Source: G963662905 sp965230045 (GTDB lineage Bacteria > Bacteroidota > Bacteroidia > Bacteroidales > WRLA01). Taken from it: a stretch of DNA of 64,000 nucleotides. Both the position numbers and the translations under genes were made by a program. The DNA lies in the NCBI GenBank assembly GCA_965230045.1, contig OZ245940.1:4712001-4776000 (forward strand), written 5' to 3'. Below the pieces are notes generated by a model that saw nothing but the letters and a program-made list of their open reading frames with translations, ran no database searches and had not been told where the DNA came from. Positions 18,049 through 27,700 of the stretch are shown here, one piece after another. The number at the start of each line of letters is the position of its first letter. Position 1 is the first letter of the stretch.

Positions 18049-20043
18049 TTATCTTCTTTCTTTGATCAAGCCTTTGCGATAGGCCACTAAAAGCATTTTC
18101 AATTCGCGGATTTGCTTTTTGAGATCAATCCCGATATCGGTATCACCAACACGAATGCGGTTCATTGCCTGCTCTACCATAGAACGTTGCGAAACAATAT
18201 CGCGCTCGTCGGTAATGGCTTTTATCCGCGATTCAAAGGGTTCATGCGCCACAATAACAAGGCTGTAGGAATTATAAATCAATGTATATCCTGCTATTCC
18301 GGTCACCTTTTGGTAAGGGCGCGACATACCGCCATCGATAACAAATAGTTTGCCGTTGGCTTTTACGGGCAGCTCGCCTTTTTTCACCTTAACAGGCACA
18401 TGTCCGTTAATGATATGCGAATGCTGAGGGTCTAGCTTAAATTCTTTTAAGATCAAATCCACATATTTCACCTGATCGCGGTAGTTATAGTATGCATTAC
18501 GGTCTTCCTTATGGGTTTCTTTATCTTCGATCCAGTAGCGTTCAAAAGTGGCCATTTTTTTCTTGCCAAAAAGCGGGCTTTTAGCTCCCTGCCACAAGTA
18601 CCACATATAATCCTTATCATGTTCGGTGCTTCCGTTCATCTCACGGTTAAAATAAGCCCTGCGGCACATTTTATCAAATATATCGCACATTGCTTTGCCC
18701 GAATACTGTTTGTTTTCAACTTTAATACTTTCCAGTTTGCCGTCGTCGGTCATAGGAATACAGCCATGGAAAAGCAGGTTGGAATTATACGCGAGGTACA
18801 TATTTCCTTTGGCAAAAAGAAATTTCACATGGCGCTGCAGTTTTTCTGATTTCATAAATGAAAAGCGGAGTTTTTCCATTAGCTCCTTTTCTTCATCAGA
18901 CAGCGCGAAAGGATTAAGTGGATCGACTGTAGGGAAATTCTTATCGAGCAATTCATGCACTTTAGCATGCAACTTTATAGTGCCCTTTTTGTAATCAATT
19001 TTATCGAGCATCAAGCGGTCGCCCATATCAAAATCCGGATTGCGCATAATTATTTGGCCTTCAAGCTTCTGCTCAATTATCGCAATGGCTTTTTGCATTT
19101 TCTTAACAAGGGAAACCCGTTTATTGGAATAATCTTCCGGCCTGGCTGATTTCGGGATAAAAACCGGGCATTCGTCATCAGCATAGGTTTCCATAGCAAA
19201 GGTTGCCAGTGGCAGCAGGCTGATTCCGTAAGCATCTTCAAGTACATCAAGGTTTTCATAACGCGCCTGGATCCGTACCACAGTGGCGATATGCGCATCA
19301 ATTCCTGCAGCAGCGCCCATCCATATGATATCGTGGTTTCCCCATTGAATATCAACGGAATGATGCTCCATCAGGGCATCCATAACCTTATCGGGGCTGG
19401 GGCCACGGTCAAAAATATCGCCAATGATATGCAAGCGGTCAATCAGCAGGCGCTGGATAAACTTACTAATCGCGATAATGAAATGCCGCGCACGTTTGAT
19501 ATCGATAATCGTTTGGATAATCCCATTAAAATACTCCTGCTTTTTGGCTCCGGATTCATTCAGGAGCTCATCGATGATGTAGGCAAAATCGGCGGGCATT
19601 GCTTTGCGCACCTTGGACCGCGTATATTTTTCCGCAGAAACGCGGGCCACTTCAACCAACCTTTGCAAAGCGATAGAAAACCATTCATCTACATCTTTCT
19701 CCTCTTTCAGGATGATATCGAGTTTTTCTTCAGGATAATATATTAATGTAGCGAGCTTTCTTTTTTCCGATTCGCGGATGCGCCTTCCGAAAACGTCATC
19801 AATTTTGCGGCGCACCACTCCTGACGCATTGCGCAGCACATGGTTAAAAGTGTCGTACTCGCCATGGATATCCGTTAAAAAATGTTCGGTTCCTTTCGGG
19901 AGGTTCAGGATGGCTTCAAGGTTGATAATTTCCGTACTGGCATCCTGAATAGTAGGGAATTTTTCGGCCAGGAGGTTGAGATAACGGATTTCATTCTCAA
20001 TGGCACCGCTGGCAAATTTTTCGTCGGTGATGGTCTTGGTCAT
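18049..20043 (-). CDS. fbp: Fructose-1,6-bisphosphatase class III
   Basis: This 664-residue enzyme of the Firmicutes/Bacteroidota FBPase class III family hydrolyses fructose-1,6-bisphosphate to fructose-6-phosphate in gluconeogenesis. It has a calcineurin-like metallophosphoesterase core. Metal-binding motifs are visible in order: LTDIHGEYDTF, IGDIFDRGPSPDKV and WGNHDIIWMGA, and later INGHVPVK. Length matches the family (about 640-670). It starts 9 bp after exonuclease III ends, on the same strand, so both are probably on one mRNA although functionally unrelated. Confidence 0.95.
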   Translation of the reverse strand: MTKTITDEKFASGAIENEIRYLNLLAEKFPTIQDASTEIINLEAILNLPKGTEHFLTDIHGEYDTFNHVLRNASGVVRRKIDDVFGRRIRESEKRKLATLIYYPEEKLDIILKEEKDVDEWFSIALQRLVEVARVSAEKYTRSKVRKAMPADFAYIIDELLNESGAKKQEYFNGIIQTIIDIKRARHFIIAISKFIQRLLIDRLHIIGDIFDRGPSPDKVMDALMEHHSVDIQWGNHDIIWMGAAAGIDAHIATVVRIQARYENLDVLEDAYGISLLPLATFAMETYADDECPVFIPKSARPEDYSNKRVSLVKKMQKAIAIIEQKLEGQIIMRNPDFDMGDRLMLDKIDYKKGTIKLHAKVHELLDKNFPTVDPLNPFALSDEEKELMEKLRFSFMKSEKLQRHVKFLFAKGNMYLAYNSNLLFHGCIPMTDDGKLESIKVENKQYSGKAMCDIFDKMCRRAYFNREMNGSTEHDKDYMWYLWQGAKSPLFGKKKMATFERYWIEDKETHKEDRNAYYNYRDQVKYVDLILKEFKLDPQHSHIINGHVPVKVKKGELPVKANGKLFVIDGGMSRPYQKVTGIAGYTLIYNSYSLVIVAHEPFESRIKAITDERDIVSQRSMVEQAMNRIRVGDTDIGIDLKKQIRELKMLLVAYRKGLIKERR

Positions 20044-20052
20044 ATTGGTGGT

Positions 20053-20814
20053 TTATTTGATTTCGAGAAATAGCGGGCAGTGATCGGAATGAACTACATC
20101 GGCAAGGATTCCGGCATCTTTCAGCTTGGCTTTCATGTTTTCTGTAACCATATGATAATCAATACGCCAGCCTTTATTTTTTCCTCTTGCCCCTGCACGG
20201 TAGCTCCACCAGGTATATTGATGTGGCTCGGGGTGAAATTCGCGGAACGTATCAATAAAGCCTGTATTGAGAAATCCACTCATCCATTCACGTTCTTCCG
20301 GCAGGAAACCGGAGCTGTTTGCGTTGCGCACCGGATCATGGATATCAATCGGTTTATGACAAATATTATAATCACCGGACAAAACCAGTTCCGGACGCTG
20401 CTTACGTAATTCGAGCACATATTTCTGATAATCCTCAAGCCATTCCATCTTAAAAGCCTGACGGATATCCCCACTGGAGCCGGAGGGATGATAAACAGAA
20501 ACTACTGACAGGGAACCAAAATCAGCCCTGATAAAACGGCCTTCGCTGTCATATTTGGCATTTCCCATACCGTAAACGACCTCATCCGGCTTTTGGCGGC
20601 AAATTATCGCCACACCGGAATAGCCCTTTTTTTGAGCTGCATGATGATACACATGATATCCAAGCCGGTTTAATTCTTCTGTAGGTAGCTGATCATCCTG
20701 CGCCTTGGTTTCCTGAAGGCATAGAACATCAGGAGACTCCTGCTCAAGCCATTGCAAAAAACCTTTTTTAACAGCAGCACGGATGCCGTTCACATTATAA
20801 CTTATTATTCGCAT
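20053..20814 (-). CDS. xth: Exodeoxyribonuclease III
   Basis: The protein has 253 residues of the exonuclease-endonuclease-phosphatase superfamily, AP endonuclease type. Catalytic motifs: YNVNGIRAA, LQETKAQD (metal-binding Glu), SGDYNICH, and the C-terminal SDHCPLFLEI with catalytic His. It cleaves abasic sites and removes 3' blocks in base-excision repair. The gene is head-to-head with the ClC channel gene; the 134-bp divergent region must hold both promoters. No oddities. Confidence 0.95.
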   Translation of the reverse strand: MRIISYNVNGIRAAVKKGFLQWLEQESPDVLCLQETKAQDDQLPTEELNRLGYHVYHHAAQKKGYSGVAIICRQKPDEVVYGMGNAKYDSEGRFIRADFGSLSVVSVYHPSGSSGDIRQAFKMEWLEDYQKYVLELRKQRPELVLSGDYNICHKPIDIHDPVRNANSSGFLPEEREWMSGFLNTGFIDTFREFHPEPHQYTWWSYRAGARGKNKGWRIDYHMVTENMKAKLKDAGILADVVHSDHCPLFLEIK

Positions 20815-20948
20815 AGATTTAATCGTTTGGGGCTAATTTACAAAATTGGTGGTATTTACTTTAGTGTGGGCTCAAATTAGTTTATATTCGCGCTCAGAAA
20901 AAAAGATTTAAGGCTGAATATCAGCTTAAGCGAATACGGGTTCCCAAT

Positions 20949-22733
20949 ATGAGTTTAAACAGACGCAACAAATTTTTGTTCAGGCTGCTGCGTTGGCGGA
21001 AAAAGCACATTACAGACAGAAATTATTTATTGATAATCAGCATTATAGTAGGCTTTTCATCCGGAATGGCCGCTGTTGTCATTAAAAACCTGGTACATTT
21101 GATCAAAGACCTGCTAACTGGTCATTTCCATATTCAGTTAGACAATTTCCTCTACATTGCCTACCCTTTTATTGGGATTATCATCACGGTCATTTTTATC
21201 CGTTTTATTTTGAGGCAATACGTTGGAGATGGTGTCCCAAGTGTTCTGTATGCCATTTCAAAAAACAATGCCATCCTGAAAGCGCACAATATGTTCAGCT
21301 CGGTAATCAGCAGTTCACTTACTGTTGGTTTTGGTGGTTCTGTGGGGCTGGAGGGGCCAACAGTGGCTACAGGAGGCGCTATTGGCTCCAACATTGGCCG
21401 GTTTTTAGGACTCAATTACAGGCAATTGGCGCAACTTTTGGCTTTTGCCAGTGCAGGCGCCATGTCGGCAATTTTCAAATCGCCTATTGCCGCTATCGTA
21501 TTTGCAGTGGAAGTAATTATGCTCGATTTGACACTGGCATCGCTGGTACCACTGCTCATTGCATCGGTAACTGCCGCACTGACCTCCTTCATGTTTCTGG
21601 GAATGGACGTTCTTTACCCCTTCGAAATCACAGAAGCATTCCGCATGAAGGATCTTCATTTTTATGTGATCCTTGGCGTTTTATGCGGCCTTATTAGTTT
21701 GTATTTCACAAAGATTTATCTCTTTTTTCAAAATATATTTTCTAAAATCGGGAAATGGTGGCTGCGCTTGCTTATTGGAGGCAGCATGCTCGGTTTGCTG
21801 GTGTTTTTATTTCCATCGCTTTATGGCGAAGGCTATGAAGCAACCAATGCCTGCCTGCACGGAGAAACCTACACTTTGTTTGACAGCGGCCCTTTTTACT
21901 GGATGAAAGACAACAGCTCAGCCATTCTGATTTTCATGTTGGTCATTATCTTACTGAAAGTAATTGCTACGAGCCTTACTTTTGGTGCCGGAGGAATCGG
22001 GGGTATATTTGCCCCAACACTCTTTACCGGGGCGCATACCGGCCTTCTGTTTGCCCTAACGGTGAATACTCTGGGCATTGCCGAATTGTCTGCAACCAAT
22101 TTTTCACTGGTAGCCATGGGCGGCCTTATTGCCGGCGTTATCCACGCACCGCTCACAGGAATTTTCCTGATTGCCGAAATTACCGGTGGCTATGAGCTTT
22201 TTATGCCCCTGATGATTGTTGCCGTAATTTCGTATATCACCATCCGGATATTCACTGCCAATTCCGTTTATACTATTCAGTTGGCCAAACGCGGCGAACT
22301 ACTTACACACCATAAGGATAAAAATGTCCTTACACTGATGCGTATCGACAAGATACTGGAAACCAATTTTATAACCGTAAATGAAAACGCAAAATTAGGC
22401 GATCTTGTGGATGCCATTTCTGAAAGTCAACGGAATATTTTCCCCGTAATTGATGATGATAATAATTTTCTGGGCATTGTTGTATTAGATAATGTGCGTC
22501 ACATTATGTTCAAACCGGAATTGTATGATACTGTTGATATCAGCAGTCTGATGACAGTACCGGTTTATATTATTGACCCCAAAGACAGCGTTGAAGCCAT
22601 AGCACAAAAGTTTCAGGACAGCGGCAAATACAATATGCCGGTTATTGAGGATGGAAAATACAAAGGCTTTATATCCAAAGCCAACCTGCTCAGCGAATAC
22701 CGCAGGATGCTGAAAGAATTCTCCGACGACTAA
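20949..22733 (+). CDS. ClC-type chloride channel/antiporter with C-terminal CBS pair
   Basis: The protein has 594 residues. Residues about 25-440 are the ClC membrane domain; the anion-selectivity motifs are GSVGLEGPT (with the gating Glu) and GGIGGIFAPTL. Two CBS domains (about 455-590: TLMRIDKILETNFITV, ISSLMTVPVYIIDP) end the protein and commonly bind adenine nucleotides to regulate gating. It would move chloride or another anion across the inner membrane, possibly in exchange for protons; I cannot decide channel or exchanger from the sequence. Its stop overlaps the end of the convergent amidotransferase gene by 4 bp. Confidence 0.92.
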   Translation: MSLNRRNKFLFRLLRWRKKHITDRNYLLIISIIVGFSSGMAAVVIKNLVHLIKDLLTGHFHIQLDNFLYIAYPFIGIIITVIFIRFILRQYVGDGVPSVLYAISKNNAILKAHNMFSSVISSSLTVGFGGSVGLEGPTVATGGAIGSNIGRFLGLNYRQLAQLLAFASAGAMSAIFKSPIAAIVFAVEVIMLDLTLASLVPLLIASVTAALTSFMFLGMDVLYPFEITEAFRMKDLHFYVILGVLCGLISLYFTKIYLFFQNIFSKIGKWWLRLLIGGSMLGLLVFLFPSLYGEGYEATNACLHGETYTLFDSGPFYWMKDNSSAILIFMLVIILLKVIATSLTFGAGGIGGIFAPTLFTGAHTGLLFALTVNTLGIAELSATNFSLVAMGGLIAGVIHAPLTGIFLIAEITGGYELFMPLMIVAVISYITIRIFTANSVYTIQLAKRGELLTHHKDKNVLTLMRIDKILETNFITVNENAKLGDLVDAISESQRNIFPVIDDDNNFLGIVVLDNVRHIMFKPELYDTVDISSLMTVPVYIIDPKDSVEAIAQKFQDSGKYNMPVIEDGKYKGFISKANLLSEYRRMLKEFSDD

Positions 22734-23512
22734 TCCTGCTTTTGAGAATAATCTGAGGCCGCTTTTAAAAATGCTCTGGCCAGGTTCAACGACAAAGGAT
22801 TATCTGATTTTAAGCGTTCGGGATGCCATTGCACGCCCATTAGGAAATGATTGTTTTCATTATCCTTCCATTCGATCGCCTCGGGCAAACCATCGCAAGC
22901 ACGGGCTGTGATTCTTAATGCAGGCGCAATCTGATCAACGGCCTGATGGTGGTTGCTGTTCACCATTCCCTTTTGAAGCCCTGCAATCTGAAACAAGCGA
23001 CTGCCGGTATCCAGGAGCACATCATGGAAGCAGTTCCTCCAGTCCTTCTGACGATGTGCAATCAGCGTATCAAAATCGGCAGGAATATCAATAATCAAGC
23101 TCCCGCCCAGAGCAACATTCGTAATTTGAGCTCCGCGGCAAACACCAAAAAGCGGCACCTTGTTTTCTATTGCATAAGCAATCATGGCCAGCTCAAGCGA
23201 ATCGCGATAATAATCAAAAGAACCACAACGTGCCGTATCAGCTGTTTTCCCATAATAGGCCGGATAAACATCTTCCCCACCCGTAATCAATATTGCATCA
23301 TAGCCCTCTAATTTTCCTTTAAGATCAGTTAATGGTTCTCCATAGAAAGATTTCATTTCCAGAGTAGTATCCTGATTAAGCAGCCATTGCTGATAACTGT
23401 CAGATAGTTTTGACACAGCAATACTAAGTTTCTTAGGTTGTGGTTTTTGGCAGGAAAACGAGAGAATAATCAGAACAAAAAAGAAGACGGAAAGATAATT
23501 GTACTTTTGCAT
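22730..23512 (-). CDS. Class I glutamine amidotransferase-like (peptidase C26) lipoprotein
   Basis: The protein has 260 residues. It begins with a lipoprotein signal whose lipobox is LSFSC (Cys21). The mature part is a C26/PuuD-like fold, with LITGGEDVYPAYYG, the nucleophile elbow GVCRGAQITNVALGG and the catalytic GVQWHPE with His. Cytosolic relatives hydrolyse gamma-glutamyl-GABA or similar gamma-glutamyl amides. A lipid-anchored version outside the cytosol suggests a different target, perhaps gamma-linked glutamyl peptides from the wall; that is inference. It is convergent with clc and divergent from the next lipoprotein gene, with a 65-bp shared upstream region. Confidence 0.82.
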   Translation of the reverse strand: MQKYNYLSVFFFVLIILSFSCQKPQPKKLSIAVSKLSDSYQQWLLNQDTTLEMKSFYGEPLTDLKGKLEGYDAILITGGEDVYPAYYGKTADTARCGSFDYYRDSLELAMIAYAIENKVPLFGVCRGAQITNVALGGSLIIDIPADFDTLIAHRQKDWRNCFHDVLLDTGSRLFQIAGLQKGMVNSNHHQAVDQIAPALRITARACDGLPEAIEWKDNENNHFLMGVQWHPERLKSDNPLSLNLARAFLKAASDYSQKQD

Positions 23513-23577
23513 GGCAAACAGGATTTAGGTGCTCATCTTTTAAAATAAATTCTAATTTCCGCAATATCGCAAAAATC

Positions 23578-24231
23578 ATGAAATCAACCAATACTCTTCT
23601 TATTATCTTAATTGTTCTTTTAGGCGCTTGTGGCGTGCCTAAAAAAAGCAGCACAGCCTACCACAGTATAAAACTTTATAATACAGAAGATTACCAAAAG
23701 AAACTAAATTCAATTGTAAATTACCTTAAGGATTTTGATGGTAGTTCCCGGGAAATCTGCTACTATTTTTGTTCCGATATAGAACTTTTTGTGTATGATA
23801 TTCAAACAGAATTAAAAGAAAATATAGCTTTAAATGCCGCTCAGACGGACAGCCTCCAGCAAATTTTAAAACAAAGTCAGGCCATTCAGGAGTTTATGAC
23901 TTGTCTGGCAGACTGCCAGGATGAAGATCGTTTTATTTCAACAGAAAATATAGAGACCGCCGCAGACCTACTGGGTTTCTATATTGAAGAAAAATATGCC
24001 GGAAAGCATTGCGTGCAAATAATACAGTCTGAGAAAGCTGAATTTTTGATTTATTTTCTGGCCAATCCTGGATACGGACAAAAAAAAGTTTCCTATAGTT
24101 TTCAGAATGTGAATGGGAAAAGTTTTGTTGGCACCAAGCTACTTAATTCAATGCAGGCCAGACCCATATATTCCCGTTTCAATGAAAACGACTTTGATTA
24201 TATGCAAAAAATAAACCTTAAGTGCAGATAA
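23578..24231 (+). CDS. Small lipoprotein of unknown function
   Basis: The protein has 217 residues with a lipoprotein signal peptide (MKSTNTLLIILIVLLGAC; Cys18). The mature part is mostly helical and acidic, with four further cysteines (REICYYFCSD, MTCLADC, KHCVQ). I recognise no domain. It is divergently transcribed from the C26 lipoprotein, so both may be controlled from the 65 bp between them. It probably sits on the periplasmic side of a membrane. Confidence 0.7.
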   Translation: MKSTNTLLIILIVLLGACGVPKKSSTAYHSIKLYNTEDYQKKLNSIVNYLKDFDGSSREICYYFCSDIELFVYDIQTELKENIALNAAQTDSLQQILKQSQAIQEFMTCLADCQDEDRFISTENIETAADLLGFYIEEKYAGKHCVQIIQSEKAEFLIYFLANPGYGQKKVSYSFQNVNGKSFVGTKLLNSMQARPIYSRFNENDFDYMQKINLKCR

Positions 24232-24340
24232 ATTTGGTTGTGAGCCCATCATAAGCAGCGCATATAAGGATAAAAACAGGAGGAAGGAATAACAGGCACT
24301 TCTGAAAGGACATATCCTGTAAGCCATTTTCCTTTAATTA

Positions 24341-24463
24341 GTCTTTGCAAGAAAACGCCAAATACTGCGTTACTCTTGCCTTGAAAACAGTCATTTACTA
24401 GAGTAAACTCCTTGATTTTCAAGGCTGCTAAAGCCTTGTCTTTGACGTTTTCTTATCAAAGAC
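24341..24463. repeat. Inverted-repeat element, family B copy 2
   Basis: Outer arms GTCTTTGCAAGAAAACG (from 24341) and CGTTTTCTTATCAAAGAC (to 24463) are imperfect inverted repeats. A nested palindrome, CCTTGAAAA...TTTTCAAGG (24379-24424), shares its layout and much sequence with the hairpin at 14100-14141. It is non-coding and could fold as a long hairpin in RNA or DNA. Confidence 0.6.
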
Positions 24464-24659
24464 TCAAAAAAAAGGTGTTTTCTGGCAGGCACTAATTAAA
24501 AGTTCGTTACAACTTCCTTACCAATTATTTTTCAGAAGAAAAACCCGTTTAAACATCAGGAAGGGTGTTTGGTGTTTTGTGCCCCTGAGGAATTCCGACC
24601 TTTTCCCCTATCCAATATCTCCGGTTCAATGGGGAATTTCATTACGAAAATGCATATTA

Positions 24660-24698
24660 TAAAAAAACAAAAAAGCGCCCCGAATTCTCGGGACGCTT
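24660..24698 (-). terminator. Terminator of the giant T9SS protein gene
   Basis: On the minus strand AAGCGTCCCG, loop GAATT-type, CGGGGCGCTT is followed by a T-rich tract (TTTTTTGTTTTTTTA). It lies 26 bp after the stop codon. Confidence 0.8.
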
Positions 24699-24723
24699 AG
24701 GAAGTATTCTAAAGTGCTAATGC

Positions 24724-27700
24724 TTATTCAGCAATAGTAACACGCTTAGTTGTGAGTGTGCCATCGGCAGCACGCATACGGAGCATGTAAACACCTGATT
24801 CGTAAGTTGAAACGTTGATAGCAACATTTGTTTCGTTGGTCATGATTTCAGCAACAACCTGACCTACAGCGTTTACAACGGTGATTTGTTCAATCTGGCC
24901 GCTGTGACGTACATTAACTACGTCCGTTGCAGGGTTCGGATATACGCTGAGCTCATTACCGTTGATGTCGTTGATACCTGTGATGTCGAGGCATACTGCA
25001 TTAGAAGGTACGCTTTCGCAATCCGTGTAAACAGCAACAATAGTGTAACAATATGTACCATCAGGAAGGTCTTCTTCATCTACATACATAGTTTCAGTAA
25101 GTCCTTCAGCAATCATTTCACCTTCACGGTAAACTTTATAGCTTTCCAGTGCACGGCCTACAGGAGCTGACCATGTCAATTCAGGATAACCCATATCGTT
25201 GATTTCACCTTCGAGGTCGCTAACAGCAACATACTCTTCAATAGTAGCTTCAACAACATCTGTGCGTTCTGAAGTACCTTCATCGTAAACGGCATTTACC
25301 TGGAAGCCATAGGTTCCTGGCTCAAGATCCATAACAGTGTAGGTGTTTTCTTCAATCAGCTCAGTGTTCACCTGAACGTCGTCCATGAATACATTGTATC
25401 CTTGGAGTGCACGGGTTTTGCTTGATGGAGCGTAAACTTCACCATTCCATGCAACCTCAGCACGTGCAACAGTACTGTGTACAGCAGGATTAGCAGCAGA
25501 ACGTGCTTTACCAGCAGGTCCAACATAAACGTCGTCAACCATAAAGATGAATGCGTCGTTAGAAACACAGTTGATAGCAATGTGGATTTCCTGACCAGCA
25601 TAAGCGGAGAGGTCATATTCAAACATGCCATAAGCATCTGCAGGAGCTTCAACATAGTCACCTTCGCTGATTACTGTGAAGTCTTCAGGATTAGTACCTG
25701 TAGTACTTACAGCAACTTTGAAGCGCTCAAGACCATACTGATCAGTATATGTTTTAGCCATGAAGCTAAATACATCACCTTCGTCGATCATAAGCATTGG
25801 TGTAATCATCCAATCGTTGTTTGGAGGAGTAGTTGCTGCGAAGCAAGCTGCGAATTTGTCACCACTGTAAGCAAGGTTTTCGTCCATTGGAGGATCAGTT
25901 GCCAGTGAGTTGAATGCGATAAACGCCATAGCAGCACCTGAGTTCGGGAATGAAATTCCTGTGAAACCATAGGTTGTAGAACCGTCAACGTCGTTGAGGA
26001 TCCATGGGCTCAGGTCAAGTGTAAAGTCTGCGTACATTTCGAAGTCATCCCAAAGCTTAGCATCTGCATCGCCCCAAGTCAGAACTACGTCATAACACTG
26101 GACATCAGCAGCAAGGTTTGCTGGAGGAACAGGAAGTGTACCAACAAGTACTTCAATTGGGCCTTCAGGATAAGATTCACCTTCATCATAAACAGCAGTT
26201 ACGATATATTCGTAAAGGCCTGGGAGGAGGTCAACATCATCATAAGTAGTATCAGGAATTACATCCATGTTCACTGGTTCGTCGTCACCATCACGGTAAA
26301 CATTGTAACCAAGCAGTACTGCGCGGCTGCCAGTAGGCAGAACAGTAGCTTGTGGTTCAACATTAGTGTTGGCAAGCTCACCAAATGTATTGTAAGTTGC
26401 TGTATTGGCGATAGCGCTCATTTCCATGCGGTCACCAGCGTCATCAGTAACATAACCACGGATCATCCAGTTATAGTCGAGTGTTGGAGCAAGCTCGAGC
26501 AGTGTAGCCCATGCGCCGCCGTAATAGATCATGTTTCCAAGACCATCATCAGCAACAGCAGAACCGGCAGCTGCAAAGTCTCCGTCTGGCTCATCGATGT
26601 AATAACCGAACCAAAGTTCTTTAGTAGCATCGATTACAAGTGGAGTTTCGAGTTCGTAGTCGTTCCATGCATCCCAAACGATAGCAGCTTCATCGATTTC
26701 GATTTCAGCAACAACTTCTGGATCACCGGCACCGTCTTTTGTCCAAACTTTACCTGTATAGAGTGAGTTAACACCACTGGTTGACATATAGATGCGGAGT
26801 GTAGTCATACTCAAACCGTCATAAGGACCAAGTACGTCAACAGGGAAGCGGATAGCAACATCAAACTGTGCTTCACCGGCACCGATTGAAGAAGCGTAAA
26901 CGCCATCGTCGTAGTACATCCAAGTGCTAAGGCTAGTGCTAGGAGCATTCCACCACAGGTGTGCAGTAAGGGCATCATCATAACCTTCACCTTGAAGATC
27001 AGTTGGTGCTGGCAGGTGACCACAAACATCAACTTCAACTTCTACAGCACAAGCGTGACCTTCGTCATACTCAGCAGTAACACCATATACATAAACACCA
27101 CCGTAAGGAGGAGTATCAGTATAAACTGTAGAACCAGGTCCTAAGAGAACATCATTGATCTTATCACCGTCACGGTAAACGTTGTAACCACGGAGGGCAC
27201 GCATTTCACGGCCATCAGCATATACAAATTTACCATTCTGAACATCCTGCATACCAGTTTGAACAACAGGCTCATTTGCAGTAAGTGCAGCAGCATTGGC
27301 TGTAGCAGGTACGTTTACACTACCACCATCGATAACGCGGTCGCCGAAGTACATACCATAAACGTGGGCTTTGAACATGAAGTCCTGATAAGAAGCAACA
27401 CCCCATGGGTCACCATCAACGCGGCTGTAAGAACGGTTTACACCAGCTCCTTCGTCGATTGCTGTTGGAGGACAATCAGGATAAGTACCTATTTGCTTAT
27501 GAGATACATAGAAGTCACCATCAGTAATTGTGATTCCAAGGTCACTTACGTCAACGTCAACCCAGTTGTACGCAGTAGGAGTAACAACTTTGCTACCGAG
27601 CATAGTTCCTGGGAGTCCGCCTGTACCGTCACCGGCATAAACAAGAATTTCCATTGGGTTCAGAATGTTACCGGCTGGCCATGTACCATCATAGATATTA

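Larger units (their letters stand above)
24232..24723. other. Intergenic region with nested palindromic repeat
   Basis: About 490 bp without a gene. It contains the inverted-repeat element at 24341-24463, an AT-rich stretch with no ORF of note, and the terminator of the giant minus-strand gene at its right end. Confidence 0.6.

Noticed and set aside
24341..24463. Terminator of the small lipoprotein gene
   Set aside because: It is more than 100 bp past the stop, has outer repeats without a T-run directly after the stem, and shares sequence with another locus; it fits a dispersed repeat better.
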